Source of the DNA: an uncultured Sporosarcina sp.
GTDB lineage: Bacteria > Bacillota > Bacilli > Bacillales_A > Planococcaceae
Length of the DNA stretch: 44,927 nucleotides
Direction of reading: 5' to 3'
NCBI GenBank assembly: GCA_947644645.1
Contig: CANSAF010000017.1
Span: forward strand, 1 to 44,927
Shown: piece by piece, positions 18,611 to 28,262 of the stretch
How the letters are laid out: each line of letters starts with the position of its first letter
Numbering within the stretch: position 1 is the stretch's first letter
Program-made: the position numbers and the translations under genes
Notes under the pieces: model-generated
What the model was told of the DNA's origin: nothing
Seen by the model: the letters and a program-made list of their open reading frames with translations, nothing else
The model's database searches: none

Positions 18611-19545
18611 CGAAAATCGCTTTTGTTTTTCCGGGACAAGGTTCTCAAAAAGTAGGAATGGGTCAAGAACTAACGGAGAAATATGAACAAAGTCAACAGT
18701 TTTTTCAAAAGGCTGACGCGGCACTTGGATTTTCATTGAGCCAATTAATGGAAGAAGGACCGCAAGAGCAATTAACACTAACTTATCATGCGCAACCTGC
18801 ATTATTAACGGTTGGTGCGATGATTGCAAATGCATTAACAGAAGCGGGAATTAAACCAGATTATACAGCTGGACATAGTCTAGGAGAATATACTGCGCTT
18901 GTTGCTTCAGGTGTAATGACATTTGAAGAAGGTGTCAAAGCAGTTCATAAACGCGGCTTATATATGAATGAAGCAGTGCCAGCCGGTGTCGGTGCAATGG
19001 CTGCAATTTTAGGACTGGATACAGAACAAGTAACGACTGTAACGGAAAAAATCACAGCAGAAGGTGATGCAGTCCAACCTGCAAACTTAAATTGCCCGGG
19101 ACAAATTGTTATTTCTGGTACAAAATCTGGTGTTGAGAAGGCTTGTGAGGCATTAAAAGAAGCTGGCGCGAGAAGAGCAATTTTATTAGATGTGAGTGGA
19201 CCTTTCCATTCGTCTTTAATGGAACCAGCCGCGTCACAATTAAAAGAAACTTTAGATGAAATTACAATGAATGATGCAGTTCCAGCGATTGTTGCGAACG
19301 TCAATGCTGAAATCGTCGAAGATAGCGACCAATTAAAAGTACTTTTAGTCGAACAATTATACTCACCTGTACGTTGGGAAGATTCGATTCGCACAATGCT
19401 TGAAAATGGCGTTACGCATTTTGTAGAGTGTGGGCCTGGTAAAGTATTGAGTGGTTTAATTAAGAAAATTGACCGTAAAGCAAATGTCTATGCGGTTTAT
19501 GATGAAGAAACATTACAAGCGACAATTGAGGCGTTGAAAGGATGA
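18607..19545 (+). CDS. fabD: Malonyl-CoA:ACP transacylase FabD
   Basis: Moves malonyl from CoA to acyl carrier protein, supplying chain-extension units. The 312 residues contain the N-terminal [14 protein letters not shown], the nucleophile elbow GHSLGEY with Ser91, the catalytic His201 in SGPFHSSLM, and [12 protein letters not shown] near the end. It consumes malonyl-CoA, the signal that FapR reads. Overlaps plsX and fabG by four bases each. Confidence 0.98.
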   Translation: MTKIAFVFPGQGSQKVGMGQELTEKYEQSQQFFQKADAALGFSLSQLMEEGPQEQLTLTYHAQPALLTVGAMIANALTEAGIKPDYTAGHSLGEYTALVASGVMTFEEGVKAVHKRGLYMNEAVPAGVGAMAAILGLDTEQVTTVTEKITAEGDAVQPANLNCPGQIVISGTKSGVEKACEALKEAGARRAILLDVSGPFHSSLMEPAASQLKETLDEITMNDAVPAIVANVNAEIVEDSDQLKVLLVEQLYSPVRWEDSIRTMLENGVTHFVECGPGKVLSGLIKKIDRKANVYAVYDEETLQATIEALKG

Positions 19546-20297
19546 GTAAAGTGAGTAGATTTGAAGGAAAATCAGCAATCGTAACAGGTGCATCTCGCGG
19601 AATTGGGCGTGAAATTGCCTTGCAATTAGGGCGTGAAGGTGCGAAAGTTGCGGTCAACTATAGTGGCAGTAAAGAAAAAGCAGAAGAAGTCGTTCAGTTA
19701 ATTGAAGAAGCGGGCGGCGAAGCATTTGCAATTCAAGCAGATGTATCGAATGCGGATAGTGTGAAAAAATTAGTTGATGAGACGATTGCAACATTTGGTT
19801 CAGTTGATATACTTGTAAACAATGCAGGAATTACAAAAGATAATTTACTGATGCGTATGAAAGAAGACGAGTGGGATGATGTCATTGACATTAACTTAAA
19901 AGGTGTTTTCTTATGTACAAAAGGTGTGACACGTCAAATGATGCGTCAACGTTCAGGTAAAATTGTTAACGTTGCGTCAATCGTTGGCGTTTCAGGGAAT
20001 CCTGGACAAGCGAATTATGTTGCGGCAAAAGCAGGCGTCATCGGATTAACGAAAACAACTGCAAAAGAACTAGCAAGCCGTAATATTTATGTGAATGCTG
20101 TTGCACCAGGTTTTATTACGACTGAAATGACAGATGCATTAAGTGAAGATGTGAAAGAACAAATGCTTGCAACAATTCCGCTTGCAAAATTAGGAAAAGC
20201 TGAACATGTAGCGAAAACAGTGTTATTCTTGTTATCGGAAGACGCGGATTATATTACAGGGCAGACGATTCATGTCGATGGCGGTATGGTGATGTAA
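19542..20297 (+). CDS. fabG: 3-oxoacyl-ACP reductase FabG
   Basis: NADPH-dependent short-chain reductase that reduces 3-ketoacyl-ACP in fatty acid elongation. At 251 residues it shows the cofactor loop TGASRGIG (15-22), NNAGI (93-97), and the catalytic Ser146, Tyr159 and Lys163 ([15 protein letters not shown]). ATG 19542 overlaps the fabD stop; an in-frame GTG three codons later (19551) is an alternative giving a length closer to the B. subtilis protein. Last gene before a 263-base repeat-rich gap. Confidence 0.97.
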   Translation: MSKVSRFEGKSAIVTGASRGIGREIALQLGREGAKVAVNYSGSKEKAEEVVQLIEEAGGEAFAIQADVSNADSVKKLVDETIATFGSVDILVNNAGITKDNLLMRMKEDEWDDVIDINLKGVFLCTKGVTRQMMRQRSGKIVNVASIVGVSGNPGQANYVAAKAGVIGLTKTTAKELASRNIYVNAVAPGFITTEMTDALSEDVKEQMLATIPLAKLGKAEHVAKTVLFLLSEDADYITGQTIHVDGGMVM

Positions 20298-20307
20298 TTT
20301 TTTCGGT

Positions 20308-20413
20308 CACCAGTTGCTCGAGTCGCTTCAGAATTGTCATAAAGGCAAAAAACGCCTTTCTGTCAATTCTTCCAGCGTTTGTCGCAACTAAACGGTGCCC
20401 TCAGCTTTATAAT
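20308..20413. repeat. Hairpin repeat unit 1 between fabG and acpP
   Basis: A 90-base hairpin (20308-20397) with paired blocks CACC/GGTG, AGTTGC/GCAACT, CGCT/AGCG and a 17-bp inner stem (15 of 17 paired) around AAAAAAC, followed by CCTCAGCTTTATAAT (20399-20413). The same 15 bases close the next unit, so the two form a tandem pair. No T-run, no ORF. Similar large extragenic stem-loops with CATAAG...CTTATG arms are, from memory, common between genes in Bacillaceae. Confidence 0.7.
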
Positions 20414-20535
20414 CAATCCAGCTTCGGCGCTTAGAGACTCGGGTCATAAGTCAAATTGGCTCTGTGGCAAAACCCGCCACGCCGCCAATTCGCCTTATGC
20501 CTGTCGTCTCTATCAAAGCGCCTCAGCTTTATAAT
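20414..20535. repeat. Hairpin repeat unit 2 between fabG and acpP
   Basis: A hairpin of about 110 bases (20420-20529): AGCT/AGCT, GGCGCTT/AAGCGCC, AGAGAC/GTCTCT, CATAAG/CTTATG, AATTGGC/GCCAATT and GTGGC/GCCAC around AAAACCC. It ends in CCTCAGCTTTATAAT (20521-20535), identical to unit 1. The terminal TATAAT lies 25 bases before the acpP start and could act as a -10 box, although no good -35 stands 16-18 bases upstream. Confidence 0.7.
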
Positions 20536-20560
20536 ATACCTTTGAAGGGAGGTGAAGAAT

Positions 20561-20797
20561 TTGGCGACTGTGACTGAACGTGTAACGAAAGTAATCGTTG
20601 ACCGACTAGGTGTTGACGAGGTTGAAGTGAAACCTGAAGCATCTTTTAGTGATGATCTTGGTGCGGACTCATTGGACGTAGTTGAGCTTGTTATGGAACT
20701 GGAAGATGAATTCGATATGGAAATTTCTGATGATGATGCGGAGAAAATTGCAACTGTTGGAGATGCGATTTCATATATCGAAGCAAAAGTGAACTAA
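20561..20797 (+). CDS. acpP: Acyl carrier protein
   Basis: Carries growing fatty acyl chains on a phosphopantetheine arm. The 78-residue acidic protein has the attachment site [17 protein letters not shown] with Ser37. The start is most likely TTG 20561 ([10 protein letters not shown], matching B. subtilis MADTLERVTK), six bases after GGAGGTG; an in-frame GTG at 20552 lies inside that ribosome site and is therefore unlikely. It is cut off from fabG by the repeat pair and has its own terminator. Confidence 0.97.
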   Translation: MATVTERVTKVIVDRLGVDEVEVKPEASFSDDLGADSLDVVELVMELEDEFDMEISDDDAEKIATVGDAISYIEAKVN

Positions 20798-20823
20798 TTT
20801 TAAACTAGTTTTCTTAAATGATT

Positions 20824-20871
20824 GAGGCGCTTTTTTCCTTTCTTTTTGAATTGGAAAGAAGCGTCTCTTTT
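20824..20871 (+). terminator. Terminator after acpP
   Basis: Fifteen-base arms GAGGCGCTTTTTTCC and GGAAAGAAGCGTCTC (two non-Watson-Crick positions) flank a 14-base loop, followed by TTTT. Confidence 0.8.
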
Positions 20872-20876
20872 CACCT

Positions 20877-20905
20877 TTGCACTTAGTCGTTGAAACAGGT
20901 AAAAT
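20877..20905 (+). promoter_or_regulatory. Probable promoter of rnc-smc-ftsY
   Basis: TTGCAC (20877-20882), 17-base spacer, TAAAAT (20900-20905), immediately after the acpP terminator and 36 bases before rnc. Confidence 0.6.
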
Positions 20906-20941
20906 TAATAGAGATTATGTAGGAAAGGCAGAATCGTTCTT

Positions 20942-21697
20942 ATGACAAATAACCGTAAGGAAATGGGCCGTAAAATCGTTTTATCGAAAGCGGTTCGAGA
21001 TGATTTTGAACAATTGCAAAGGAAACTTTCAATTGAATTTAAAGATGTATCACTGTTATACAATGCATTTACGCATTCATCTTATGTGAATGAGCACCGA
21101 AGAAAAAAGTATACGGATAATGAACGTCTGGAATTTTTAGGAGATGCTGTTTTAGAATTGGGTGTTTCTAAATTCCTTTATATGACAGAACCGTTAATGA
21201 GCGAAGGTGAATTAACGAAATTACGTGCGGCGATTGTTTGTGAACCAGCACTTGTTTCATTCGCCAATGAGCTTGAGTTTGGTCGTTATGTTCTGTTAGG
21301 CAAAGGGGAAGAACAAACGGGTGGTAGAACCCGCCCAGCATTATTAGCTGACGTCTTTGAAGCATTTATCGGTGCGTTATATACGGACCAAGGAATGGAA
21401 GTTGTGACGGCATTTTTAGAAAAAGTTGTTTTTCCAAAAGTGACTGGCGGTGCTTTTTCGCATGTGATGGATTATAAAAGTCGTTTACAAGAAATTATTC
21501 AGCAAACAAATACAGGGCAATTGCATTATGAAGTGATTGAAGAAAAAGGACCTGCCCATGCAAAAGAGTTTATGACAGTCGTCCGTTTAGATGAGAAACT
21601 GCTCGGCACTGGAAAAGGTCGATCGAAGAAAGAAGCAGAGCAGGAGGCGGCTCGACATGCAATTGTTGCATTAAAGAGCGGGCAAGTTGAGGAGTAG
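20942..21697 (+). CDS. rnc: Ribonuclease III
   Basis: Double-strand-specific RNase that processes rRNA precursors and structured RNAs. The 251 residues have the catalytic signature [13 protein letters not shown] (61-73) and a second acidic site in [16 protein letters not shown], then a C-terminal dsRNA-binding domain (about 175-246) ending in [19 protein letters not shown]. The chosen ATG 20942 has AGGAAAGG upstream at a somewhat long spacing; ATG 20963 is an alternative. Its neighbours smc and ftsY follow at once, as in B. subtilis. Confidence 0.97.
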   Translation: MTNNRKEMGRKIVLSKAVRDDFEQLQRKLSIEFKDVSLLYNAFTHSSYVNEHRRKKYTDNERLEFLGDAVLELGVSKFLYMTEPLMSEGELTKLRAAIVCEPALVSFANELEFGRYVLLGKGEEQTGGRTRPALLADVFEAFIGALYTDQGMEVVTAFLEKVVFPKVTGGAFSHVMDYKSRLQEIIQQTNTGQLHYEVIEEKGPAHAKEFMTVVRLDEKLLGTGKGRSKKEAEQEAARHAIVALKSGQVEE

Positions 21698-21703
21698 ATT
21701 TAA

Positions 21704-24700
21704 ATGTTTTTAAAAAGGCTTGAAATTATGGGCTTCAAATCATTTGCTGAACGCATTGGCGTGGACTTCGTTCCTGGAGTCACAGCCGTTGTCGGTCCAA
21801 ATGGTAGTGGAAAAAGTAATATTACGGATGCGATTCGTTGGGTTTTAGGAGAGCAATCTGCAAAATCTTTACGTGGTGCGAAAATGGAAGATGTTATTTT
21901 CGCAGGAAGTGATTCTAGAAAACCATTAAACTTTGCGGAAGTAACGCTCATTTTAGACAATAGTAAAAGCTTATTTCCGTTGGATTATACGGAAATAAGT
22001 GTGACGCGTCGTGTTTTTCGTTCAGGAGAAAGCGTTTATTTATTGAACGGGCAGCAATGTAGATTAAAAGATATTACAGATGTATTTATGGACTCTGGAC
22101 TCGGGAAAGAAGCTTTTTCAATTATTTCCCAAGGACGAGTCGATGAAATTTTAAATAGTAGACCAGAAGATCGTAGAAGTATTTTTGATGAAGCGGCGGG
22201 TGTTTTAAAATATCGAACGAGAAAGCGTAAAGCAGAGCATAAGTTATTCGAGACATCGGATAATTTAGACCGCGTACTCGATATTTTAAAAGAACTTGAT
22301 ATTCGGATAGAACCGCTTGAAAAACAAGCTCAAGCAGCGAAAAGGCATACGGAATTAGCGGAAGAAACACGGGAAATCGATATTTTGCTACTGAACCATG
22401 ATGCAAAAGAATTGCGTGGGAAACTGGAAGAAAAGTTTCAAGTCGCTGATCAACAACAAACGAAAAAAGATGCTTTACAAGTAGAAGTGGAGCGATATGA
22501 AGCAGAAGCATCTGCGTTAAAGCAACAATTGGAAACGGAAGAACAGACACTAGAAACTTTACAACAAAAACTTGTTAAAGTAACTGCCGAAAGCGAAATG
22601 TGGGAAGGAAGAAGATTGCTTTCTGCTGAAAAAGAAAAGAATGCCAGTTTGCAAATTGAGCGAGTCGAAGCAGAACTTACAAATTTAAGTAAAGAACAAA
22701 AAGACTTAACAGAAAAACTTGAAGAAACGAAAGAAAATCTTGCGCGATTAAATAAAGAATATGAACAAATTACAGAAAAAATTCAAGAAACATCCCAAAT
22801 GTTGAATCGCTCCGTTAAAGAAACTGAACAAGAAATCGAAGCGTTAAAAGCGACTTATATCGATGCCCTAAACGAAGAAGCGACGATTCGAAATGATTTA
22901 AAACATATTGAAGAAAGACTCGTCGGGGAACAAACATCTTCAGAGAAAACAACGGAACAAACGACTTTATTGCGAGAAAAACTAAGCGGCTTACAAGCGG
23001 AGAAAAAAGAACGAGAAACGGCATTAGCTAAGTTGCAGGAAGAAGGGCAAAAGGCTTCTCAGAACTATACCGATACGAAAATTCGTTTGAAGCAATATGA
23101 AGACGATTTAAAGCAGAAACAAGAATTAATGCAAAAAGCGTATAATAAACAGCATGAGATGCAAGGGCGTTTGCGTGCACTCCAAAGTTTGGAAGCAGAT
23201 TTCTCTGGTTTTTATTCAGGTGTTAAAGAAGTACTTTTTGCACGTTCTGCTGGTAAAGTGACAGGAATTGAAGGCGCAGTTGCGGAATTAATGACAGTCG
23301 ATAAAAAGTATGTGAAAGCCGTTGAAACGGCACTTGGCGGCGCAATGCAACATATTGTGACGACTTCAGAAGCAAGTGCAAGGCAAGCAATTGGCTATTT
23401 AAAAGCACAAAACAAAGGTAGAGCGACGTTTTTACCGATGGATGTTATTCGTTCAAGAAAAATTCAAGCATCTACTTTACCGATGATTACAGGACATGCG
23501 GAATTTGTAGGAGTTGCGGATGGACTCGTTCAAGTAGAGGCGCCTTATCGTAATATTATTGAAAACTTATTAGGAAATGTTTTAGTTGCGAAAACATTGG
23601 CAGGGGCTTCTTCGATTGCAAAAGCCATTGGTTATCGATATCGCGTTGTCACATTAGACGGTGATATTGTCAATGCGGGGGGTTCTTTAACAGGTGGCGG
23701 TACGCAAAATCGTTCCTCAGTCTTTTCGAGAAAAGCAGAGTTAGAGAATTTAAAAACACAAGTAACCGATTTGTCTGCTTCGATTGAAAAGGGCAATGAT
23801 GCGATTCTTAATGTAAAAATGGAAGTCGGAAAATATATGCAAAGAACGGAGCATTATCGTCAAGCAGCGGAAGCCTTGCAACTTGAAATGGCGACTGCAG
23901 AAGCGACAGTCCGTGAAAGTAATATGGCCATTGAAGCAGTTAAAAATGAGTTGGAAACAGTAGAATTAGGACGTCTTGGTGCCCAGACAGCTGGTTCTGA
24001 ACTGTTAAATAAAAAGAAAACATTGGAAATGAACCATGCAAAAATAGCTGAAACACTCGAAACGCTTCAAAAGGATATTTCTGCTTTAGAACGTCTAACG
24101 GCAGATTGGCGCAATGAAGAAGCTGCATTAACAGCTAGTTTAACAGAACTTCGTGAACGCGCAGCCATTTTACGTGAACAACAGTCTTATCAAAATCGAG
24201 CAATTGCCGATATGACGATTACGAAAAAAGAGATTGAACAAAAAATAGATATCCTGCAAGAAGAGCTAACTTATTTAGCTAAAATAGAGGAAAACTATGT
24301 TTCAGCTGAAGAAATCGCTGAAGAAATTGAACGTGCGACAAAAAAGAAACAGCAACTTGAAAAAGAAATTGCTAGCATTCGAGAAAATCGCTCCGTGCGT
24401 ACGGCGGAACTAAGTGAGCAAGAAAATAAATTGCGCATGCTAAGACAAGAAGTAGAAACGCTTCATGAAACTTTGCAAGCAGCAACAGTAGAGTTATCGA
24501 GAATTGAAGTGACGTATGAAAACATTACGAAACGCTTACTGAATGAATATGGTTTGCGTCCAGACCATACATTAACTCTTGATGTTAGCGAAGAGGAAAG
24601 TCGTAATCGTTTGATACAACTACAAGATGAATTATCGCAAATCGGTCCGATTAATCCAGGTGCGATTGAAGAATATGAAGAAGTGTTTGAACGTCATCAG

Positions 24701-25261
24701 TTTTTAACAGCACAGCGCAATGATTTATTGGAAGCGAAAGAAACGCTGAAAGTAGCAATGTCAGAAATGGATCATGAAATGACCGTTCGTTTCTCGACAA
24801 CATTTGATGCCATTCAAAATCAATTTAGGCAAGTCTTTAAAGAAATGTTTGGCGGCGGAAATGCGGATTTAATTTTAACGGATCCAACAGATTTGCTTCA
24901 TACTGGGGTTGAAATTGTTGCTAGACCACCAGGCAAAAAAATGCAGAATTTAAGTCTGTTATCGGGTGGGGAACGAGCGCTCACGGCGATTTCATTGTTG
25001 TTTTCGATTATTGAAGTTCGTCCAGTTCCATTCTGTATTTTGGATGAGGTTGAAGCGGCACTCGATGAAGCAAATGTCATTCGATACAGCAATTATTTAA
25101 AACGTTTTTCGGATAAAACACAGTTCATTGTCATTACACATCGAAAAGGAACGATGGAAGGCGCTGACGTTTTATATGGAATTACGATGCAAGAATCCGG
25201 CGTGTCGAAATTAATTTCAGTAAAGTTATCAGAAGTACCTGAAGAGGCAATGATTGAATAG
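21704..25261 (+). CDS. smc: Chromosome partition protein SMC
   Basis: Core ATPase of bacterial condensin, which folds and segregates the chromosome together with ScpA and ScpB (not in this window). The 1185 residues (B. subtilis 1186) show N-terminal Walker A GPNGSGKSN (31-39), a long coiled coil (about 170-500), the hinge (about 505-670, with GGSLTGGGTQ at its end), a returning coiled coil (about 675-1020), and the C-terminal ATPase half with signature LSLLSGGERALTA and Walker B FCILDEVEAALDEAN. Coding continues without interruption. Confidence 0.98.
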   Translation: MFLKRLEIMGFKSFAERIGVDFVPGVTAVVGPNGSGKSNITDAIRWVLGEQSAKSLRGAKMEDVIFAGSDSRKPLNFAEVTLILDNSKSLFPLDYTEISVTRRVFRSGESVYLLNGQQCRLKDITDVFMDSGLGKEAFSIISQGRVDEILNSRPEDRRSIFDEAAGVLKYRTRKRKAEHKLFETSDNLDRVLDILKELDIRIEPLEKQAQAAKRHTELAEETREIDILLLNHDAKELRGKLEEKFQVADQQQTKKDALQVEVERYEAEASALKQQLETEEQTLETLQQKLVKVTAESEMWEGRRLLSAEKEKNASLQIERVEAELTNLSKEQKDLTEKLEETKENLARLNKEYEQITEKIQETSQMLNRSVKETEQEIEALKATYIDALNEEATIRNDLKHIEERLVGEQTSSEKTTEQTTLLREKLSGLQAEKKERETALAKLQEEGQKASQNYTDTKIRLKQYEDDLKQKQELMQKAYNKQHEMQGRLRALQSLEADFSGFYSGVKEVLFARSAGKVTGIEGAVAELMTVDKKYVKAVETALGGAMQHIVTTSEASARQAIGYLKAQNKGRATFLPMDVIRSRKIQASTLPMITGHAEFVGVADGLVQVEAPYRNIIENLLGNVLVAKTLAGASSIAKAIGYRYRVVTLDGDIVNAGGSLTGGGTQNRSSVFSRKAELENLKTQVTDLSASIEKGNDAILNVKMEVGKYMQRTEHYRQAAEALQLEMATAEATVRESNMAIEAVKNELETVELGRLGAQTAGSELLNKKKTLEMNHAKIAETLETLQKDISALERLTADWRNEEAALTASLTELRERAAILREQQSYQNRAIADMTITKKEIEQKIDILQEELTYLAKIEENYVSAEEIAEEIERATKKKQQLEKEIASIRENRSVRTAELSEQENKLRMLRQEVETLHETLQAATVELSRIEVTYENITKRLLNEYGLRPDHTLTLDVSEEESRNRLIQLQDELSQIGPINPGAIEEYEEVFERHQFLTAQRNDLLEAKETLKVAMSEMDHEMTVRFSTTFDAIQNQFRQVFKEMFGGGNADLILTDPTDLLHTGVEIVARPPGKKMQNLSLLSGGERALTAISLLFSIIEVRPVPFCILDEVEAALDEANVIRYSNYLKRFSDKTQFIVITHRKGTMEGADVLYGITMQESGVSKLISVKLSEVPEEAMIE

Positions 25262-25276
25262 AAGAGGGGTAAGGAA

Positions 25277-26278
25277 ATGTCATTTTTTAAGAAATTAAAA
25301 GAAAAAATTACAGGCACAAATGAATCAGTAACAGAGAAGTTTAAAGAAGGTTTGGCAAAAACAAGAGATCAATTCACGTCAAAGATTAATGATCTTGTGG
25401 CTCAGTTTAGAGAAGTTGACGAGGAATTCTTTGAAGAACTGGAAGATTTATTATTACAAGCGGATGTTGGCTTTGAAACGGTTATGGAACTAATTGATGA
25501 ATTACGTTTAGAAGTTCAACGTAAAAATATTAAAAATACAGATGGCATTCAATCTGTTATTTCTGAAAAGCTTGTAGAGATTTATCAAGCCGGAGATGAA
25601 GGAACTGCTGAATTAAATATTCAAGAAAATGAGCTATCTGTTATTTTAATGGTAGGTGTTAATGGTGTTGGGAAAACGACGACAATTGGTAAATTGGCTG
25701 CTCGTTTTCAAGCGGAAGGAAAAACAGTGATGTTGGCAGCAGGAGATACATTCCGTGCAGGTGCAATCGACCAATTAGTCGTTTGGGGAGAGCGCGCGGG
25801 TGTTGAAGTGATTCGTCAATCAGAAGGTTCAGACCCAGCCGCAGTCATGTATGATGCGATTCGTGCTGCGAAAAACCGTAAAGTAGATATTCTCATTTGT
25901 GATACGGCAGGACGCTTACAAAACAAAGTGAACTTGATGAATGAATTAGAAAAAGTGCACCGTGTCATTGACCGCGAAATCCCAGGAGCGCCACATGAAG
26001 TTTTACTGGCACTTGACGCGACGACAGGGCAAAACGCACTTGTTCAAGCGGAAACATTTAAAGAAGCGACAAATGTAACAGGAATTGTCTTAACGAAACT
26101 GGATGGAACAGCAAAAGGTGGAATTGTGCTTGCCATCCGCAATAAATTAAATATCCCTGTAAAATTCGTTGGACTTGGAGAAGGAATTGATGATTTACAA
26201 CCATTTGATCCGGAAAAATATGTTTACGGTTTATTTGCTGAAGGGCTAGAACTTGAAGAACAACAAGAAGACAAGTAA
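25277..26278 (+). CDS. ftsY: Signal recognition particle receptor FtsY
   Basis: SRP receptor that docks Ffh-ribosome complexes at the membrane. The 333 residues begin with a short acidic/amphipathic N-terminus (no long A domain), then the four-helix N domain and the G domain with GVNGVGKTTTIGKLA, DTFRAGA, DTAGRLQNK and TKLDGTAKGG. Preceded by AGGGGTAAGGA. It sits between smc and the ylxM-ffh pair, so both halves of the SRP targeting system are encoded side by side. Confidence 0.98.
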   Translation: MSFFKKLKEKITGTNESVTEKFKEGLAKTRDQFTSKINDLVAQFREVDEEFFEELEDLLLQADVGFETVMELIDELRLEVQRKNIKNTDGIQSVISEKLVEIYQAGDEGTAELNIQENELSVILMVGVNGVGKTTTIGKLAARFQAEGKTVMLAAGDTFRAGAIDQLVVWGERAGVEVIRQSEGSDPAAVMYDAIRAAKNRKVDILICDTAGRLQNKVNLMNELEKVHRVIDREIPGAPHEVLLALDATTGQNALVQAETFKEATNVTGIVLTKLDGTAKGGIVLAIRNKLNIPVKFVGLGEGIDDLQPFDPEKYVYGLFAEGLELEEQQEDK

Positions 26279-26284
26279 AATAGC

Positions 26285-26313
26285 TTGACAGTGTTAAAAC
26301 TTCATAATATGCT
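26285..26313 (+). promoter_or_regulatory. SigA promoter of ylxM-ffh
   Basis: Perfect -35 TTGACA (26285-26290), 17-base spacer, TATGCT (26308-26313), starting six bases after the ftsY stop. It would give ylxM-ffh its own transcript independent of smc-ftsY. Confidence 0.75.
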
Positions 26314-26344
26314 TACGATTGAAAGAAAAAATGAGGTGGCAAAA

Positions 26345-26680
26345 ATGTCGCTCGTAAAAACGACTCGTATTAATTTCTTATTTGACTTTTATCAACCGCT
26401 TTTAACAGATAAACAAAGAGCTTATATGAATTTATATTATTTGGAAGACCTTTCATTAGGTGAAATTGCTGAAGAATATAATGTTTCAAGGCAAGCGGTT
26501 TATGATAATGTCCGTAGAACAGAAGCAATGCTAGAAGATTATGAAGAAAAGCTTCAACTCTTTTCGAAATTTCAGAAGCGATTAGAAGTGATGGAAGAAA
26601 TGGAGCAAATGTTAGAACATGAACCTAAACAAGTAGAAGCATTTAAACGTTTATTAAACGTATTAAAAGAACATGATTAG
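26345..26680 (+). CDS. ylxM: YlxM/p13-like helix-turn-helix protein of the SRP operon
   Basis: A 111-residue protein of the YlxM family, with a sigma-factor region 4-like helix-turn-helix: [20 protein letters not shown] followed by [21 protein letters not shown] (about 34-54), then a C-terminal helix. The family is encoded next to ffh in Firmicutes and is thought to modulate the SRP; the exact role is not settled. I start at ATG 26345 ([17 protein letters not shown], after GAGGTGG) because the longer frame would begin inside the promoter. Twelve bases separate it from ffh. Confidence 0.95.
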   Translation: MSLVKTTRINFLFDFYQPLLTDKQRAYMNLYYLEDLSLGEIAEEYNVSRQAVYDNVRRTEAMLEDYEEKLQLFSKFQKRLEVMEEMEQMLEHEPKQVEAFKRLLNVLKEHD

Positions 26681-26692
26681 GAGGCGGCGTGC

Positions 26693-28048
26693 ATGGCGTT
26701 TGAAGGATTAGCTGAGCGGCTGCAAGGAACGCTCCAAAAAATAAGGGGCAAAGGGAAAGTTAACGAAGCAGACGTTAAAGAAATGATGCGTGAAGTTCGC
26801 TTTGCGCTAATTGAAGCGGACGTAAACTTAAAAGTTGTTCGTTCATTTGTAAAAACAGTTAGTGAAAAAGCAGTTGGGCAAGATGTATTAAAAAGTTTAA
26901 CGCCTGGTCAACAAGTTGTAAAAATTGTTCAAGATGAATTGACAAATTTAATGGGTGGGGAACAAGCGCCGATTCAATTTGCAAGAAAATCACCGACAGT
27001 TATTATGATGGTTGGTTTACAAGGGGCCGGGAAAACGACGACGACGGGGAAACTTGCAACATTACTCCGTAAAAGTCATAATAAAAAACCGCTATTGGTG
27101 GCGGCAGACGTTTACCGACCAGCTGCGATTGAGCAATTGGAAACACTTGGGAAACAATTGACAATTCCTGTATTTCAACGTGGTACAGATATTTCACCGG
27201 TAGAAATTGTTAGGCAAGCATTGGAAGAAGCAGCGGAACAACATCATGATGTTGTGATGATTGATACAGCGGGTAGACTCCATGTCGATGAAGCCTTAAT
27301 GCAAGAGTTAAAAGACATTCAAGAACTTGCGAAACCGGATGAAGTCTTCCTTGTTGTCGATGCGATGACGGGTCAAGATGCGGTAAATGTAGCGAAAAAC
27401 TTTAATGAAACAGTCGGCATTACCGGCGTTGTTTTAACGAAGTTAGACGGAGACACGCGAGGCGGGGCGGCACTTTCAATTCGTTCTGTAACAGAGAAAC
27501 CGATTAAATTTATCGGGGTTGGAGAAAGAATGGATGCGCTTGAACCATTCCATCCTGAGCGAATGGCTTCTCGTATTTTAGGGATGGGTGATGTCATGTC
27601 ACTCATTGAAAAAGCGCAAGCGAATGTCGATGAAGAGAAAGCGAAAGAAATGGAAGAGAAATTCCGTACGCAAACTTTTACACTCGACGATTTTCTAGAT
27701 CAGTTACAACAAGTGAAGAAAATGGGTCCGCTTGATGAATTGCTTAAAATGATGCCAGGTGCCAATAAAATTAAAGGGTTGGAAAACGCCCAAGTGGATG
27801 AAAAACAAATGGGGCGCGTAGAAGCGGTTATTCAATCGATGACACCAACTGAACGTGCCACACCTGAAATTATTAATGCGAATCGACGTAAGCGAATCGC
27901 AAAAGGATCGGGTACATCGATTCAAGAAGTGAACCGTTTATTAAAACAGTTCAATGATATGAAGAAAATGGTTAAACAAATGTCAAATATGCAACAAAAA
28001 GGCAATAAAAAGATGAGAATGCCTGGTTTGGATTCTTTCTTTAAGTAA
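26693..28048 (+). CDS. ffh: Signal recognition particle protein Ffh (SRP54)
   Basis: GTPase and signal-sequence-binding subunit of the SRP. The 451 residues comprise the N domain, G domain with GLQGAGKTTTTGKLA, DVYRPAAIEQL, DTAGRLHVDEAL and TKLDGDTRGG, and the methionine-rich M domain (about 300-451) with FTLDDFLDQLQQVKKMG, the RNA-binding RRKRIAKGSGTS and the closing MRMPGLDSFFK. Strong AGGAGGCGG ribosome site. The partner 4.5S-type RNA gene is not in this window. Confidence 0.98.
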   Translation: MAFEGLAERLQGTLQKIRGKGKVNEADVKEMMREVRFALIEADVNLKVVRSFVKTVSEKAVGQDVLKSLTPGQQVVKIVQDELTNLMGGEQAPIQFARKSPTVIMMVGLQGAGKTTTTGKLATLLRKSHNKKPLLVAADVYRPAAIEQLETLGKQLTIPVFQRGTDISPVEIVRQALEEAAEQHHDVVMIDTAGRLHVDEALMQELKDIQELAKPDEVFLVVDAMTGQDAVNVAKNFNETVGITGVVLTKLDGDTRGGAALSIRSVTEKPIKFIGVGERMDALEPFHPERMASRILGMGDVMSLIEKAQANVDEEKAKEMEEKFRTQTFTLDDFLDQLQQVKKMGPLDELLKMMPGANKIKGLENAQVDEKQMGRVEAVIQSMTPTERATPEIINANRRKRIAKGSGTSIQEVNRLLKQFNDMKKMVKQMSNMQQKGNKKMRMPGLDSFFK

Positions 28049-28083
28049 ATTGTAAGCGTAAAGTTTTATGAAATGATATTCTA

Positions 28084-28144
28084 GTTGATTATAGTGGAAG
28101 GCGCCCGCCCCACGGAAAGCGTGCGCCTGGAACGAAAAATCAAC
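28084..28144. repeat. Short copy of an inverted-repeat extragenic element
   Basis: Ends GTTGATT and AATCAAC are inverted repeats; inside, GGCGC...GCGCC forms a second stem around CCCCACGGAAAGC. The wording (TGGAAGGCGC... CGCGGAAAGCG...GCGCCTGGAACG..AATCAAC) resembles, from memory, a much longer repeat very common between Bacillaceae genes, so this looks like an internally shortened relic. It lies between ffh and the rpsP promoter. Confidence 0.55.
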
Positions 28145-28195
28145 GGCGGAGAATACCATAATTAAAATAAATTTTAAGGTGTTAAGAGAAAACAC

Positions 28196-28224
28196 TTTAC
28201 AAACACAAAAAAGCTTGTTAATAT
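28196..28224 (+). promoter_or_regulatory. SigA promoter of rpsP
   Basis: TTTACA (28196-28201), 17-base spacer, TAATAT (28219-28224), 38 bases before the rpsP ATG. Confidence 0.75.
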
Positions 28225-28262
28225 AAGTTCTTGTGTGAAACTATTCGGAGGTGCAATAAACA

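Noticed and set aside
18945-19394. 149-residue minus-strand ORF opposite fabD
   Set aside because: It lies wholly inside fabD, has no ribosome site of note and no recognisable protein sequence; it is a shadow of fabD codon use.
22122-22550. 142-residue minus-strand ORF opposite smc
   Set aside because: Fully antisense to conserved smc sequence with unlikely composition; no support as a gene.
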